64,000 nt of DNA from Solen grandis (GCA_021229015.1 CM037777.1:30011496-30075495); one strand, 5' to 3'; shown: positions 50,606-61,200, counted from the stretch's first letter. Notes: generated from the sequence alone by a model not told the origin. Numbers and translations: made by a program.

Positions 50606-51814
50606 CTAATGTATCTTTAAAATAGCCTCAGCAACCTCATCTTCTTTTGTGATTTCCTTGTCATAGAACCTTGCAAAAGTACTTTTGTTAGACCACCCTG
50701 CTTTCTTCATAATCTCAGAAATGGGCACTGCCGACACCTTTGCCTTAGAAGAAGCAGCTGCCCGAACACTATGAGCTCCATAAATGTTTGTGTTGATACC
50801 TGACCTGCACATTACTGTCTTGATCCATCTTGCTACTGTATCTTTCGTGATACATTTATGTGGTTTTACAAAACTAATTAAAAGTTTTTTCTCTGAGCTT
50901 TGCCGAAGCTCCTTTGTGCGATTCAAATACTCTTTTAAAACAGTATAAACACATAACCTCCTGTCTGGAGGAAACGCTTTCAAATGAAATCTAGAAATAT
51001 CAAAACCAGGTCGACTTTGTTTTAATAAACTATCAACTTGAACAATGAACTCTGATTTTAACTTCTGCAACCCAACTATACTCAACATATGTACAGTCTG
51101 TATTCTAGCTGCATTCACAAGTGCAAGTAACATAGTAAGTTTCAGTGTAAGATCTTTTAAACTCAAATGTCGCACTGGCGACAGCTTCTGTAGATAACGC
51201 AACACTTTGTCCACATCCCATACTTGAGTGTATCTGCTGCTTGTTGGACGAAGATTAAACACACCCTTCAGAAATCGTAGAACTACAGGATGAGTTCCTG
51301 CAGAAAAATGTCCTAGAACTATTCCCATTGAAGACAAAGCACCTCTTGCAGTATTTATTGAACTGTATCCCAAACCTAAGTGATATTGTTGGGTTAAAAA
51401 TTCTATAACATCATTCACAGAAACACGAATTGGATCAATCTGCCGTTCACGACAGAATTGAAGCCATCTCGTAATATAGACTTGGTACTGGCGTTTAGTC
51501 GACGTTCTCCAAGATGACATGAGGATCGCGGTTGACTGCTTTGAAAATCCTCTATCTCGGTAGGATCGCCTGACAACTTGCAAACAACCAGTACCATCTG
51601 GTGAGCTAAGGGATGCTTCTTGTCTAAATGATTTAACTTCAGTATTTTTTTTACCGGAGGCAAGATCCTTGGTATTTCCACAAGTGACGCTACTAGCCCT
51701 GTCCACCAGATCTGCGTTGTCCACAATGGGGCCACCAGAACAGCTCGTGCTTTGTCGCTGTGTACTTTCTGAATGCAGCGTCCCACTAAACTGAAAGGAG
51801 GAAAAACATAACAC
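50606..51814 (-). CDS. DIRS tyrosine recombinase (YR), 402 aa
   Basis: This enzyme would insert the circular DNA intermediate by a phage-integrase-like strand exchange through a tyrosine-DNA bond. A core-binding N-terminal region (about 95-185) is followed by the catalytic domain. The R-H-R-Y set is visible: Arg237 in NAARIQTVHML, His348 and Arg351 in GAHSVRAA, and Tyr384 in TFARFYDKE. GWSNKSTF just before the Tyr is typical of DIRS and Ngaro recombinases. The ATG at 51814 overlaps the end of the RT/RNase H frame by 29 bases, and the C-terminal RT frame overlaps it much further. The frame is uninterrupted. Confidence 0.9.
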   Translation of the reverse strand: MLCFSSFQFSGTLHSESTQRQSTSCSGGPIVDNADLVDRASSVTCGNTKDLASGKKNTEVKSFRQEASLSSPDGTGCLQVVRRSYRDRGFSKQSTAILMSSWRTSTKRQYQVYITRWLQFCRERQIDPIRVSVNDVIEFLTQQYHLGLGYSSINTARGALSSMGIVLGHFSAGTHPVVLRFLKGVFNLRPTSSRYTQVWDVDKVLRYLQKLSPVRHLSLKDLTLKLTMLLALVNAARIQTVHMLSIVGLQKLKSEFIVQVDSLLKQSRPGFDISRFHLKAFPPDRRLCVYTVLKEYLNRTKELRQSSEKKLLISFVKPHKCITKDTVARWIKTVMCRSGINTNIYGAHSVRAAASSKAKVSAVPISEIMKKAGWSNKSTFARFYDKEITKEDEVAEAILKIH

Positions 51815-51824
51815 CGTTCAAATT
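51415..51824 (-). pseudogene. C-terminal extension of the RT/RNase H ORF, out of frame
   Basis: A 123-residue open stretch in the third minus frame begins with PPFSLVGRCIQKV and continues AVLVAPLWTTQIWW, the block that normally follows RNase H in DIRS1-like polyproteins. It is displaced from the main RT frame by one base and overlaps the recombinase ORF on the same strand for about 400 bases. I read it as the real C-terminus of the polyprotein after a single-base frameshift, not as a separate gene. Confidence 0.65.
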
Positions 51825-53315
51825 CCCCCAGTTTAAACTGAAAGCATCAATAAATTTTGCCTCAGGATCTTGCCTCCATGCACAAAACTGACCGACTTTC
51901 TTGTTTATTCTTGTAGCAAACAAATCAATAGTAGGTTTGCCCAACTGATCACATATAATCTCAAATACTGCCTGATCAATTTCCCACTCAATGTGGTCTT
52001 TAAACTGCCGAGAAGGTCCATCAGCTTCATTTTTGACACCTGGAATATGAGAGCATGTAATCCAAACATCATGTTCTATGCCCCAATTCCAAATGTACTG
52101 ACTTTGTACATTGCAATCTAAAGACTTGATACCCCCAAAATTATTGACGTAGCTTACTGCAGTGGTTGAGTCTGTCAAAACCTTAATATGCTTCCCAACA
52201 AGTTCTGAAGCGAATGCTTTCAGAGCAAACAAAATAGCTCTGATTTCCAATGCATTTATATGTAGCTCCTGTTCAGAAGCTGTCCATCTACCTCCTGTTT
52301 TTGAACCATTCATTACAGCTCCCCAACCAGCTGTGCTACTATCAGTTTGAATGACTATCTGAGGGCTATCTCTACGAATTTTCCGCACCTGTGATTCGAT
52401 ATTGTCAATCCACCACTTTAGTTCTGATCTCATAGGAAAAGTGACATGCATTTTTGCTTCAAAATCTCCTTTGTTCAATCTTAAAGCTGTAATTTTAGCT
52501 TTTTCTAGTTCTCTGTAATACATCTTCCCAAATTCTACTGCAGAAAATGCAGAAACCAACAAGCCAATAACCCTGGCAACTGATCTAATGGTAGCATAAC
52601 GACAGTCGTACAACTGTTTGCATTCAAATTTGATTTTTTGCTTCTTTTCTTGAGGTAAATAGACAATCATCCTTTCAGAATCAATCACATTTCCTAAAAA
52701 TGTTATTTGACGAGTAGGTATCAGTACACTTTTCTTTCTATTCAAAATAAAGCCCAAAGAAGTCATCAAATCTGTAGTAGCCTGCACGGTGGAGGCACAT
52801 TTGTTCTCAGATTCCCCGCCTAAAAGACTGTCATCTATGAAACCTGTACAAGTATGGCCTTCACTATGTAACTTTGCATAGACTGGTTTCATTAATTTAG
52901 TAAACAATCTTGGCCCTGGGCCAACACCATTTGGCATTGTCTGAAACTGATATATTTGTTCTCTCCAAGTGAAACGAAATAGTTTCTGTTGTTCTTCTGC
53001 TAAAGGAATACTATAATAAGCTTTTCTTATATCCACCACAGCAAAAAACATACCTTTTGAAACTAAATTCAAAGCATTCTCAAAGTGATCCATTTTAAAA
53101 TGATAATAAGGAATATGTTCATTTAACTTTTTCAGATTTAGTATCAAACGGAATTCTCCATTACTTTTAGGCCTCAAAAAAATAGGCGAGAGAAATTGTT
53201 TCGGATGAAAGTCAACAGGTATTAGAACCTTTTCTTTTAGTAAACTTTGAACCTCTAAATCAATGATTTTAGACTCTCTGTCATTAAAAGACCTTTGTGA
53301 AATTTGCAGCTGCAC
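51786..53315 (-). CDS. DIRS reverse transcriptase / RNase H polyprotein, 509 aa from first Met
   Basis: The RT has motif A VVDIRKAYYS (Asp95), the DIRS-style motif B MPNGVGPGP (127-135) and the catalytic FIDD box (159-162). The RNase H domain follows with Asp325 (QTDSSTAGWGA), Glu357 (LEIRA), Asp382 (LTDST) and Asp432 in the HIPGVKNEADGPSR block. The frame is open upstream of the first Met to near 53480, where it overlaps the gag frame, so expression probably needs frameshifting or re-initiation. The frame stops at 51786, but the conserved extension (PPFSLVGR and onward) continues in another frame down to 51415. A lost base near the G run at 51825-51829 would explain this. Confidence 0.9.
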   Translation of the reverse strand: MQLQISQRSFNDRESKIIDLEVQSLLKEKVLIPVDFHPKQFLSPIFLRPKSNGEFRLILNLKKLNEHIPYYHFKMDHFENALNLVSKGMFFAVVDIRKAYYSIPLAEEQQKLFRFTWREQIYQFQTMPNGVGPGPRLFTKLMKPVYAKLHSEGHTCTGFIDDSLLGGESENKCASTVQATTDLMTSLGFILNRKKSVLIPTRQITFLGNVIDSERMIVYLPQEKKQKIKFECKQLYDCRYATIRSVARVIGLLVSAFSAVEFGKMYYRELEKAKITALRLNKGDFEAKMHVTFPMRSELKWWIDNIESQVRKIRRDSPQIVIQTDSSTAGWGAVMNGSKTGGRWTASEQELHINALEIRAILFALKAFASELVGKHIKVLTDSTTAVSYVNNFGGIKSLDCNVQSQYIWNWGIEHDVWITCSHIPGVKNEADGPSRQFKDHIEWEIDQAVFEIICDQLGKPTIDLFATRINKKVGQFCAWRQDPEAKFIDAFSLNWGNLNGVMFFLLSV

Positions 53316-53476
53316 TGGTGGGTCATTGTTAATGAACTCAAATCGACAGTAATTAACAATATCTAGGATTCTTTTATCCTCAGTTATTTTTTCCCAAGCA
53401 GAGGAAAAATATTTCAGTCTCCCACCTTCAAATTTTTCTTCAAAATCAGAACTACTTACATTTCTAGGCTCTTCTG

Positions 53477-54670
53477 CTAACGGGGTGGTCTGAGGCCCCC
53501 TCGCCGTCCCCCGTTTTTTAAGTCTGATGTGCCAAAGTGAGGATATGGGGCCCCACGTCTGAATCCCCGGCCCCTAGATCTGCCTCGAAGAACTCTGCCA
53601 CGAGATGCTCTAGGGTATGGATGATTGTAACCACCATACTGAATCTTATGACCAATTTTAACTGAGTCTTCAATCTCCTTCGCTGTCTTAGACACATCAT
53701 CTCCAAACAACTCAGATGTGTATGGAACAGTAGAATTACACAGGTGTGCATACTCTGTTTTCAACTCTGGCTTTAGTATTTCTCTCCTAGTCATGTTTAA
53801 TTGATGATTTGCATGCCCAAATAAAGATAGAGCATCTGTGCACTGATCTACAATGTTCTCCAAGTTCACACCCTTCTCCTTAGCCTCATGTTCAATCTGA
53901 GCCAACTTATTGACAGCTCTTGCTACCAAAACAGATCCTTTAATGAGTGATGATTCTGTATTCTGCAGTTTTTTGTCAATGTATCTAATGTTTGTGTTGC
54001 ACACACCCCAGATAAGTTTGTTACACTTCACCGTGGTAAGAGAATCACAATTCTCGGGTCTAGAGATGTTTTCATCCTTAATCATCTCAGTGTACTGCTC
54101 TTCATTCATCCCATTGCGAAAAACATCATTGATATTATTGGCAAGAGAACTATCCAGTGGCTCACTACATATTTCTTTTCCTTTGAAGCGTTTAGCCATA
54201 CTAGCAAAACGACTGTTGTCTGTTCTACTCTGTTTAGGGGAGGAAGGCTCACAATCTGTTTCCTTGTCCAAGTGGCCTGACTGAGAGGCACCACTACATT
54301 CTGCTTGAACACTCTCTTCATAATATGGATCATCATAATACTCCTGATCATACTCATAGTAGTACTGATCAGACTGTTCATAACCTTCCTCCAATTTCTT
54401 CAACCTACTCATGAGACCATCCACTTTTGAGTCGTACATCTTCTGATTTTTCTGAATAGCCTGGAGACACGAAAGAATTTCAGAATCTCCGCCGGTTTTC
54501 TCATTATTTTTCATAGTCAAAGTTTCACTCACCACCGGAGCTTTCCCTTTTGCCGATGCGTTACGTTTTGTGCCTTTAGCAGCAGCGTTCTCAGTCAAAA
54601 CCTGCGTTTTTTCTGTCAATTTCGATTCCGCCATGATGATGCGAGAATCGTGCACACGTGACGTACGCAA
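53477..54670 (-). CDS. DIRS gag-like protein, 397 aa
   Basis: First ORF of the retrotransposon. A short coiled-coil-like stretch (about 62-96) is followed by a Tyr/Asp/Glu-rich patch (101-119) and a mid region without recognised fold. The C-terminal RGR-rich segment (about 355-390, for example RGRSRGRGF) probably binds nucleic acid in place of a zinc knuckle. Position and composition fit the gag-like ORF1 of DIRS elements, which are poorly conserved in sequence. The annotated Met is the first; a second Met at residue 13 may be the true start. Confidence 0.8.
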   Translation of the reverse strand: MRTSRVHDSRIIMAESKLTEKTQVLTENAAAKGTKRNASAKGKAPVVSETLTMKNNEKTGGDSEILSCLQAIQKNQKMYDSKVDGLMSRLKKLEEGYEQSDQYYYEYDQEYYDDPYYEESVQAECSGASQSGHLDKETDCEPSSPKQSRTDNSRFASMAKRFKGKEICSEPLDSSLANNINDVFRNGMNEEQYTEMIKDENISRPENCDSLTTVKCNKLIWGVCNTNIRYIDKKLQNTESSLIKGSVLVARAVNKLAQIEHEAKEKGVNLENIVDQCTDALSLFGHANHQLNMTRREILKPELKTEYAHLCNSTVPYTSELFGDDVSKTAKEIEDSVKIGHKIQYGGYNHPYPRASRGRVLRGRSRGRGFRRGAPYPHFGTSDLKNGGRRGGLRPPR

Positions 54671-56146
54671 AACACCGATTTCCCACTAAAAACGACAGTG
54701 ACACAATCTAGGCACCAAAGCACACTAGAAAGGTACGATAATAGTATCCGATGGCCACAAAGGACACCTCGGAAAGCACTTTAAACAACGTTTAAAGTTG
54801 TAAAAAATATAACGGCTAAATACAGCGTTCGTAAATCCGCCATGCAACGGAAGCTACTGACGGCGCATGCGCGGGCTACATCTCATTTCCTCGACGAATA
54901 GAATATCGTTGTCGTAATAGAACTCTATGTAAAACAAGTGACCCCTGGTGCGGGGGCATTTATCACTGTAGGGCTATGATTTGAACAATCTTGGTAATGA
55001 ACCATTAGATGATGCTACATACCAAATATCTAATCTCTAGGCCTAATGGATTCATAAGATTTTTAAAGATTTTCCTATATAAATCTATGTAAAACAAGTG
55101 ACCCCTGGTGCGGGGGCATTTATCTTCGTAGGGTCATGATTTGAACAATCTTGGTAATGAACCATTAGATGATGCTACATACCAAATATCTAATCTCTAG
55201 GCCTAATGGATTCATAGAAGATTTTTAAAGATTTTCCTATATAACTCTATGTAAAACAAGTGACCCCTGGTGCGGGGGCATTTATCTTCGTAGGGCTATG
55301 ATTTGAACAATCTTGGTAATGAACCATTAGATGATGCTACATACCAAATATCTAAGCTCTAGGCCTAATGGATTCATAGAAGAAGATTTTTAAAGATTTT
55401 CCTATATAAATCTATGTAAAACAAGTGACCCCTAGTGCGGGGGCATTTATCTTCGTAGGGCTATGATTTGAACAATCTTGGTAATGAACCATTAGATGAT
55501 GCTACATACCAAATATCTAATCTCTAGGTCTAATGGATTCATAGAAGAAGATTTTTAAAGATTTTCCTATATAAATCTATGTAAAACAAGTGACCCCTGG
55601 TGCGGGGGCATTTATCACCGTAGGGCTATGATTTGAACAATCTTGGTAATGAACCATTAGATGATGCTACATACCAAATATCTAAGCTCTAGGCCTAATG
55701 GATTCATAGAAGAAGATTTTTAAAGATTTTCCTATATAAATCTATGTAAAACAAGTGACCCCTGGTGCGGGGGCATTTATCACCATAGGGCTATGATTTG
55801 AACAATTTTGGTAATGAACCATTAGATGATGCTACATACCAAATATCTAAGCTCTAGGCCTTGCAGTTTTGCAGAAGAAGATTTTCAAAGTTTGCATTTT
55901 TAAAATTTATTTTTAGCTCCTGTGACCTACTTTTTTAACCAATCTGAATAATTTGTACAACTTTGATAGAGGGCAGCATTAGGATGATTCCTGTGAAGTT
56001 TGGTCAAAATCCCTTCAGCGGTTCATGAGGAGATGTTGTTTAAAGCAAATTGTTGACGACGGACGCACGCACGCACGATGGACGACGGACAAAAGGCGAT
56101 CACAAAAGCTCACCATGAGCACGTTGTGCTCAGTTGAGCTAAAAAA

Positions 56147-56930
56147 GAATAATAAAGAACTTTTAGGATCATTTCTGGTATTTGGTATGTTCACAACTTT
56201 TTTACAAACTGTGAATAACTATATACAACCCCATGTAGCAACATATGCACTCTTGAACAATACCTGTGACAGACTGTGGCAGCCTGCCTAATCAAAAACA
56301 GATGCCCACACAACGGTGGGTGGGTGAATAAATGTGTGTGGGGGGGGGGGGGGGATCACTTATATAAGGGTTTTGAAATGCCTTTAAGCATCCATATATA
56401 TTGGCAATGAGCCAATATTATCGAAGTGTGACACATTGAACGATTTGATTAATGGTGATCATCACTGTGTGCTCCAACAATGTCTTCCAAACTGTCCCAC
56501 TTTTTATACTAAACAGTTAAAAATCAGGTGGGACAGTTGGGAATCCTGCTTATTATTATGAGAACAATAGTTCTCAGTAGTATAAATGATTTACAATTTA
56601 TTTGTTATCAAAAATTTTGGTAACGTAACAAGCCATTTGGTTAAACCTATATCAGCAAGGAATTTTGGCGCTAAAACTTGTTTAAAAGGTGGATGTTTAT
56701 ACATGTACTTAGCTGTTTTGCTATCCAATTAAATAGTGAGTGTGTGGGAGGAATAATAATACATGTAGAATATAGACACAATTCAGCCTCTGATAGTTAC
56801 ACATACATTCATGACCTGTTACATTGCATGCTATACAACCCAGCTAGCAGAGCCTGCATCTAATTATAGAACATAGGTAACCAGTGATATTCATTCTGTC
56901 AAATTTTCTCTGTTTTTATTCTGGGTCATG
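56147..56930. other. Intergenic; G homopolymer only
   Basis: Between the family B element and the mariner I see only unique-looking sequence with a G run of about 14 at 56340-56353. No coding exon is supported. Confidence 0.5.
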
Positions 56931-56932
56931 TA

Positions 56933-57965
56933 CGAGGGTCGTCCGGAAAGTCCATAGACAACCGATATTTCTTTGTTAATTCCATTTTTTCAATCTATTT
57001 TTTTATGTTGAGCTCACCCTTGATCATAATTGCATAGCTTGATTACGATAAAAACATGAAATTGATATCGGCACTTGTGTGATCGTTTCCGTGGCAACCT
57101 TGTATAGGGGTACCCGGAGCACGTCAAAACTGGAGATATTAACCGGTCTCATGCGCCTTCTTTCTTTGGGTATTTTACCTGTAAAAATTGCAGGTAACGT
57201 TATGATAAACACTTCATGACGTAACACGTTGACGTCATATTGTTACGAATTGAACGTTATCGCTTTAGAAATAAAAAAATGAGGAGAACTATTTTCAATA
57301 AACCATGGAAGAAAACTCGCCAAAAATTACGGGGCAGCGTGTGCTAGTAAAATTCTGCATGGAGCTTGGGAAAACGCCTGTAGAGACATTGGAAATTATT
57401 AATTCAAACAGTAAGAGGCCAAGTGTTTCTCGCGCTCTTGTATACAAATGGTACAAGCGATTTCATGATGGTAGAGTTGAAACTACAGACGATTTACATT
57501 CAGGAAGACCAAGCATTATTAATGAGAAATCCTTAACGTTAGTGAAGGACGTCATTGATATTGACTGGCGCCTTACGGTATGAGATATTTCTGAACAATG
57601 TGAACAGCAACACTACGCATTATTTCTGGAATTGAGAGTGACTGGTATTCAAAGGTGTATGACAAATGGGTTGATAGACAGAGGAAATGTGTGGGATGCA
57701 ACGGTGAATATTTTGAGAAAGAATAACGGCGCTTGTCACATTTCAGTAAGTATAAATTCAACACGTAACGTCATGGCGTGCTCCGCACACCTCTACATCC
57801 CTTTACATAAACCCGTGCTGTTTCATTGTTTAAGAACTGAAAGTTTTGAAATTTTGTAGCATCGATCATAAAACATTGGTGAGTGAATGGAGAAAGTTTC
57901 ATTTAATTCTAATGCGAAATACTCGTATTAAAGCAGGTGTCTACGAACTTTCCGGACGACCCTCG
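56933..57965 (+). mobile_element. Internally deleted mariner-like element
   Basis: A 1033-bp element has terminal inverted repeats beginning CGAGGGTCGTCCGGAAAGT at both ends and TA on each side (56931-56932, 57966-57967), as expected for Tc1/mariner. It retains the start and the very end of a transposase frame but not the catalytic middle, so it can only move with enzyme supplied from elsewhere. Confidence 0.9.
57305..57726 (+). pseudogene. Mariner transposase remnant (HTH plus C-terminal tip)
   Basis: Residues 1-92 form the N-terminal paired helix-turn-helix region of mariner transposases (ALVYKWYKRFHDGR, then DLHSGRPS). A TGA stop follows RLTV, where family members commonly have Arg, consistent with a CGA to TGA change. 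The frame then stays open to about 57635. After a deletion it resumes near 57645 in another frame with the typical C-terminal tip (WYSKVYDKWVDR, NGEYFEKE, stop). The DD34D catalytic segment is absent. Confidence 0.8.
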
Positions 57966-57967
57966 TA

Positions 57968-58672
57968 TTTAAATTCTCTATAAATTCATCAATTCTTGAC
58001 AGATTTTCAAAATTCTTTTTTTGTTGACGAGGTAAGACATTCTTTTTTCCTGAGATGACAAAATATATCACACATTTAAACTTTAAAGGCTTTAAAATCA
58101 AATCAAAGTATGACCAAACTTCAAACTGCCACCAAACAACCAAATCAATCCTAATCTGAAAAAACTAAATTTCTTCAAAAAGTACTCTTTAGAGGCTATT
58201 GATTTTACCCATATTCTTTCGATAAAATATTTTTAGATTTTGAGATATTTAAGGTCAAAGAAAAAAACCAATAATCGCAATATGACCTTGAACTTTGCAT
58301 TTTTTGAAATTTTGAAACTGTGAAGTCCCTTGAAACAACAAACAATACATTCTGTGAAATTTTTATAAAGACTGATTAAAAAATAATGGCAGAGTTATCA
58401 AAAAGGTAAAAAAATGCCTATTCTCGAAAATTTGTTTCCTCCATATTTTAGTGCACTTTGACCGCTTATTGAAAGCCATTTTATGCATTTTATCAGTTAT
58501 CAGCAATTATATGTTTTGATGCTAAACGCCACCTACTAAAAAGAAAAACAAACTTAATGGTGCACAACTTCAGATACATGTGAGTATGCATGGAAATTTT
58601 CATATTTGTTGCATTTCTAATCATGCCACAACAGTGGTCACAAAAAGTGCAAAGAATAATAATAATGGAAAC

Positions 58673-58713
<41 letters not shown>

Positions 58714-59500
58714 GAAACACAAGAAGAACAGAAGGTTTATGCGGCTGCGTCGCAGTCCACAAAAAACCTAATAAATATTTCACTTATATATGATAATGGT
58801 AGTAAGTTTGTTTCTCTGATTTTAGTCCATATGATAAAGGGTTCATAAGAATGTTAATGCTGATTAACGTTGATTGTCTTTAGAAGTTAGCCTTGCTGTA
58901 GTTTTATTATCAGAGATTACTTTAAATACAATTACTCCATTCTGACATGTTCTGCCTCGTAAAGTGTTAAACAGCTTTTGTCTATGAAACTTTTTTTTAC
59001 CTCAATATTAAATATTATGCGTTCATTTGTGTTACTTTCTCATTTACTGTATTTACTGTACAAAAATGGTACCTCATATATAAGTATGATATTTGGTATT
59101 ATGCAATGATATCTTAATAAAGTTTAGGACATTATGGTTGTTGTTTTTGTTTGTAAATCAGCACAACATCACAACATGAAAAATAGCAACAACATTATGC
59201 TTAAAGTCTCTAATCATCAAGTCTAGTATATACCTAATTTTCAGTTATTTTAGCTTCAATGGCAAACTCAGTTACTACAAATTAAGTTGAATATGTGTAG
59301 ATATACAGTGTAGACTGCTCCTCAACCAACATCATCAGCATGCAGTCCGCTGTCATTGAGTGTTTTGTCCCTTTAATCCATGAACACTCTCATGATGGGT
59401 GGGCCCACATTGAAAATCACTGTGTGTTGATTGATTACATCCAGCTCTTCTCCTCACGTCTAAGCCACAACCAGCTAGACACATGTTCAGCTGCTTGACT
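57968..59500. other. Intergenic; poly-A tract only
   Basis: No supported gene. A run of about 27 As at 58679-58705, followed by an AAG-rich stretch, may be the tail of an unrecognised retroposed sequence, but I see no matching 5' part. Confidence 0.45.
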
Positions 59501-59539
59501 CAGTCTCTGGATAGCCTTCTGTTTTTCTCTGCAATTAGT

Positions 59540-61200
59540 TTCAACAGCTGTCATCAAACAGAAGCTCTATGTACTTTGCCTTCTTCCTCTCATAAACCTC
59601 CTCACATCTTGTCTCCCATGGTACTGTAAGCTCGATGACAATGTTGCAACACTGTGCAGAACAATATCTGGTCTCAAAGTGGTCTGGACTATGTCTGGGA
59701 AAACAAGCTTCTTGCCGAGGTCAACTTCCACGTTCAATCCGGTAATGCAATCAAGGATCGATGCTTGCTGTGGGTTTGCTCTCTTCTTGGGTTCACCCAC
59801 CTTGACAAAGGCAATTTGGGAGTTACTTCTTCCACGTTCCTTCTTTCTCTCTCCCCCCAGCCAGTCAGCCAACTCTCTGAGGACTGAGCCATGCCTCAAT
59901 CTATATCTCCGCTAAGTCAGTGACGTTGAGCAGGATGAAAGAACATGCTCAAGTGAGCCTGGTCTGTCACAAAGGCTGCATTTAGGGTCAGCTGTGAGTC
60001 CCCATCCGCACAAATTCACTGGTGATGGTAGGAGATCGTGGACAGACCTAATGAGAAATGACAGTCTCAGTGGTTCATACTTCCAGATTTCTCCTCAGGT
60101 TAACTTCCTGTCTGCGGAGTTCCACGTAAACCATGCTCCCTGTGATCCCATCTTCACCACTCTTGCCTGTCTGGCATGTTCCTCTACTCTCCTGGCCTCT
60201 GTCCGGATCATGGCTCCCTCTCTTCCTGATCTAACCTGCTCCACAGTAATGTTTTGGTAGCACGATACCTTGACATCCTTCCTTTAACCCGCTTTCCTGC
60301 CGTTTCTTCTACGACGGCTGTCATTCCAACAATGTCTTGATGCTTAAGTGAGCTCTCTGCCTGGTTCACTGTCTCTGTTGCTGACCATTTTCTGCTAGTA
60401 AGAGTTACAATCCCTGCATCACGGATAAGCTCGTCCAGAGAATCTCTCAGAGTTAACACCAGTCTTGTCTTGGCTGTTTTGAATTCTTCTGCCAGTGAAG
60501 ACAGTGGGGGCTGTAGTTTGTTGCTCTTCCCATACAGTCCTATGCTGGTAAAGCTTTGGGGAATTCCTAACCACTTTCTAAGATGTCTGCTGGTGATTCT
60601 CCCAAGGGCATCCACTGTTGTGCTTGGTACCCCATATAGCATCAATGGCCAAATCAACCTTGGAAGAATGGCGTGCTGGTAGAGCCATGCTTTGAACTTG
60701 CCAGGTAGTCCGCAACAGTCAATGTTCTTCAGGCCGTCCTCTACCTGGTTCTTAAGCCTCTTGACACTGTCCTTGTCCTGTAAACTTGCATAAAACCACT
60801 TCCCCAGGCACTTGATTAGACTCTTCAGTATAGATGGGTACTTGGAGTTTAAACCTTTCTGTAACCTGTCCCTTCTTCAAGTGCTCTGGATTTAGCAGCC
60901 TCAAACTTCATTCTTGACCATGAAGCAACGTCTGTCAGTGCTGTCAACATCCATCTAGCTTGTATGTGACTTCTTGTCAATTGAGGTCGTCCATGAAACC
61001 TCAACTTGATGGGAGATATATACCTGATTCCGTCTTTGGTCCACGAGTCTCTCATTGGGCTGTGTTGATCAGTAGGTTCATACCCATGATAAAGAGTACC
61101 ATGGAAGCTGTACGTCCAGTTATTTTTCACTGCTGCCCAAGCAGTGGAATCAGTGTTCCCAGAGAAAAGTGAAGGCTTATCTAAGTGAAAACTAGCCAAT
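59540..61200 (-). pseudogene. Decayed non-LTR retrotransposon ORF2 (RT 3' half and C-terminal domains)
   Basis: Three minus-strand frames in order (61199-60849, 60657-60208, 59899-59567) carry pieces of one invertebrate RT polyprotein. The RT box FMDD is at 60987-60998 in a frame displaced from the thumb sequence (WSRMKFEAAKSRAL). The middle block LIWPLMLYGVP...RHLRKWLGIP follows. A zinc-binding C-terminal motif (CSLCDRPGSLEHVLSSC, about 59935-59985) comes next, and then LRPDIVL and ELTVPWE near 59600-59680, resembling a PD-(D/E)XK-like nuclease tail. At least three frameshifts separate the parts. The 5' half of the RT is missing or unrecognised. Confidence 0.7.

Larger units (their letters stand above)
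50243..54920 (-). mobile_element. DIRS-type tyrosine-recombinase retrotransposon, full length
   Basis: A 4678-bp element with three minus-strand ORFs (gag-like, RT/RNase H, tyrosine recombinase). The termini are inverted and unequal: GAGATGTAGCCCGCGCATGC and nine further bases are shared at 50327-50355 and, reversed, at 54856-54884. An internal complementary region is at 50432-50556. No target-site duplication is seen beyond a possible shared AA. All of these features match DIRS1-like elements, which replicate through a circular DNA intermediate and integrate with a tyrosine recombinase instead of a DDE integrase. Frames are long and nearly intact, so the insertion looks young. Confidence 0.9.
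49266..56146 (+). repeat. Hairpin-headed repeat, family B, 165-bp tandem core, split by DIRS element
   Basis: The head is AACAAGA followed by the stem GGGCCATGATGGCCC and TCACCTGAG. The tail is TTGTTGACGACGGACGCACG, AAAAGCTCACCAT, the stem GAGCACGTTGTGCTC and GTTGAGCTAAAAAA. Between them about ten units start with AACAAGTGACCCCTGG at 49601, 49766, 49931, 50096, then 54937, 55097, 55259, 55424, 55589 and 55754, mostly exactly 165 bp apart. The array is broken only by the 4678-bp retrotransposon at 50243. No coding capacity of its own. The original element would be about 2.2 kb. Confidence 0.8.

Noticed and set aside
53910..54284. 124-residue plus-strand frame
   Set aside because: It is antisense to the gag-like ORF of the DIRS element and has no recognisable domain.
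50243..54920. LTR retrotransposon or endogenous retrovirus
   Set aside because: There are no direct LTRs, no protease or DDE integrase and no envelope; inverted unequal ends, an ICR and a tyrosine recombinase identify a DIRS element.
49601..55760. Regularly spaced direct repeats resembling a CRISPR array
   Set aside because: The whole 165-bp unit is repeated, not a short repeat separated by unique spacers, and the genome is eukaryotic.
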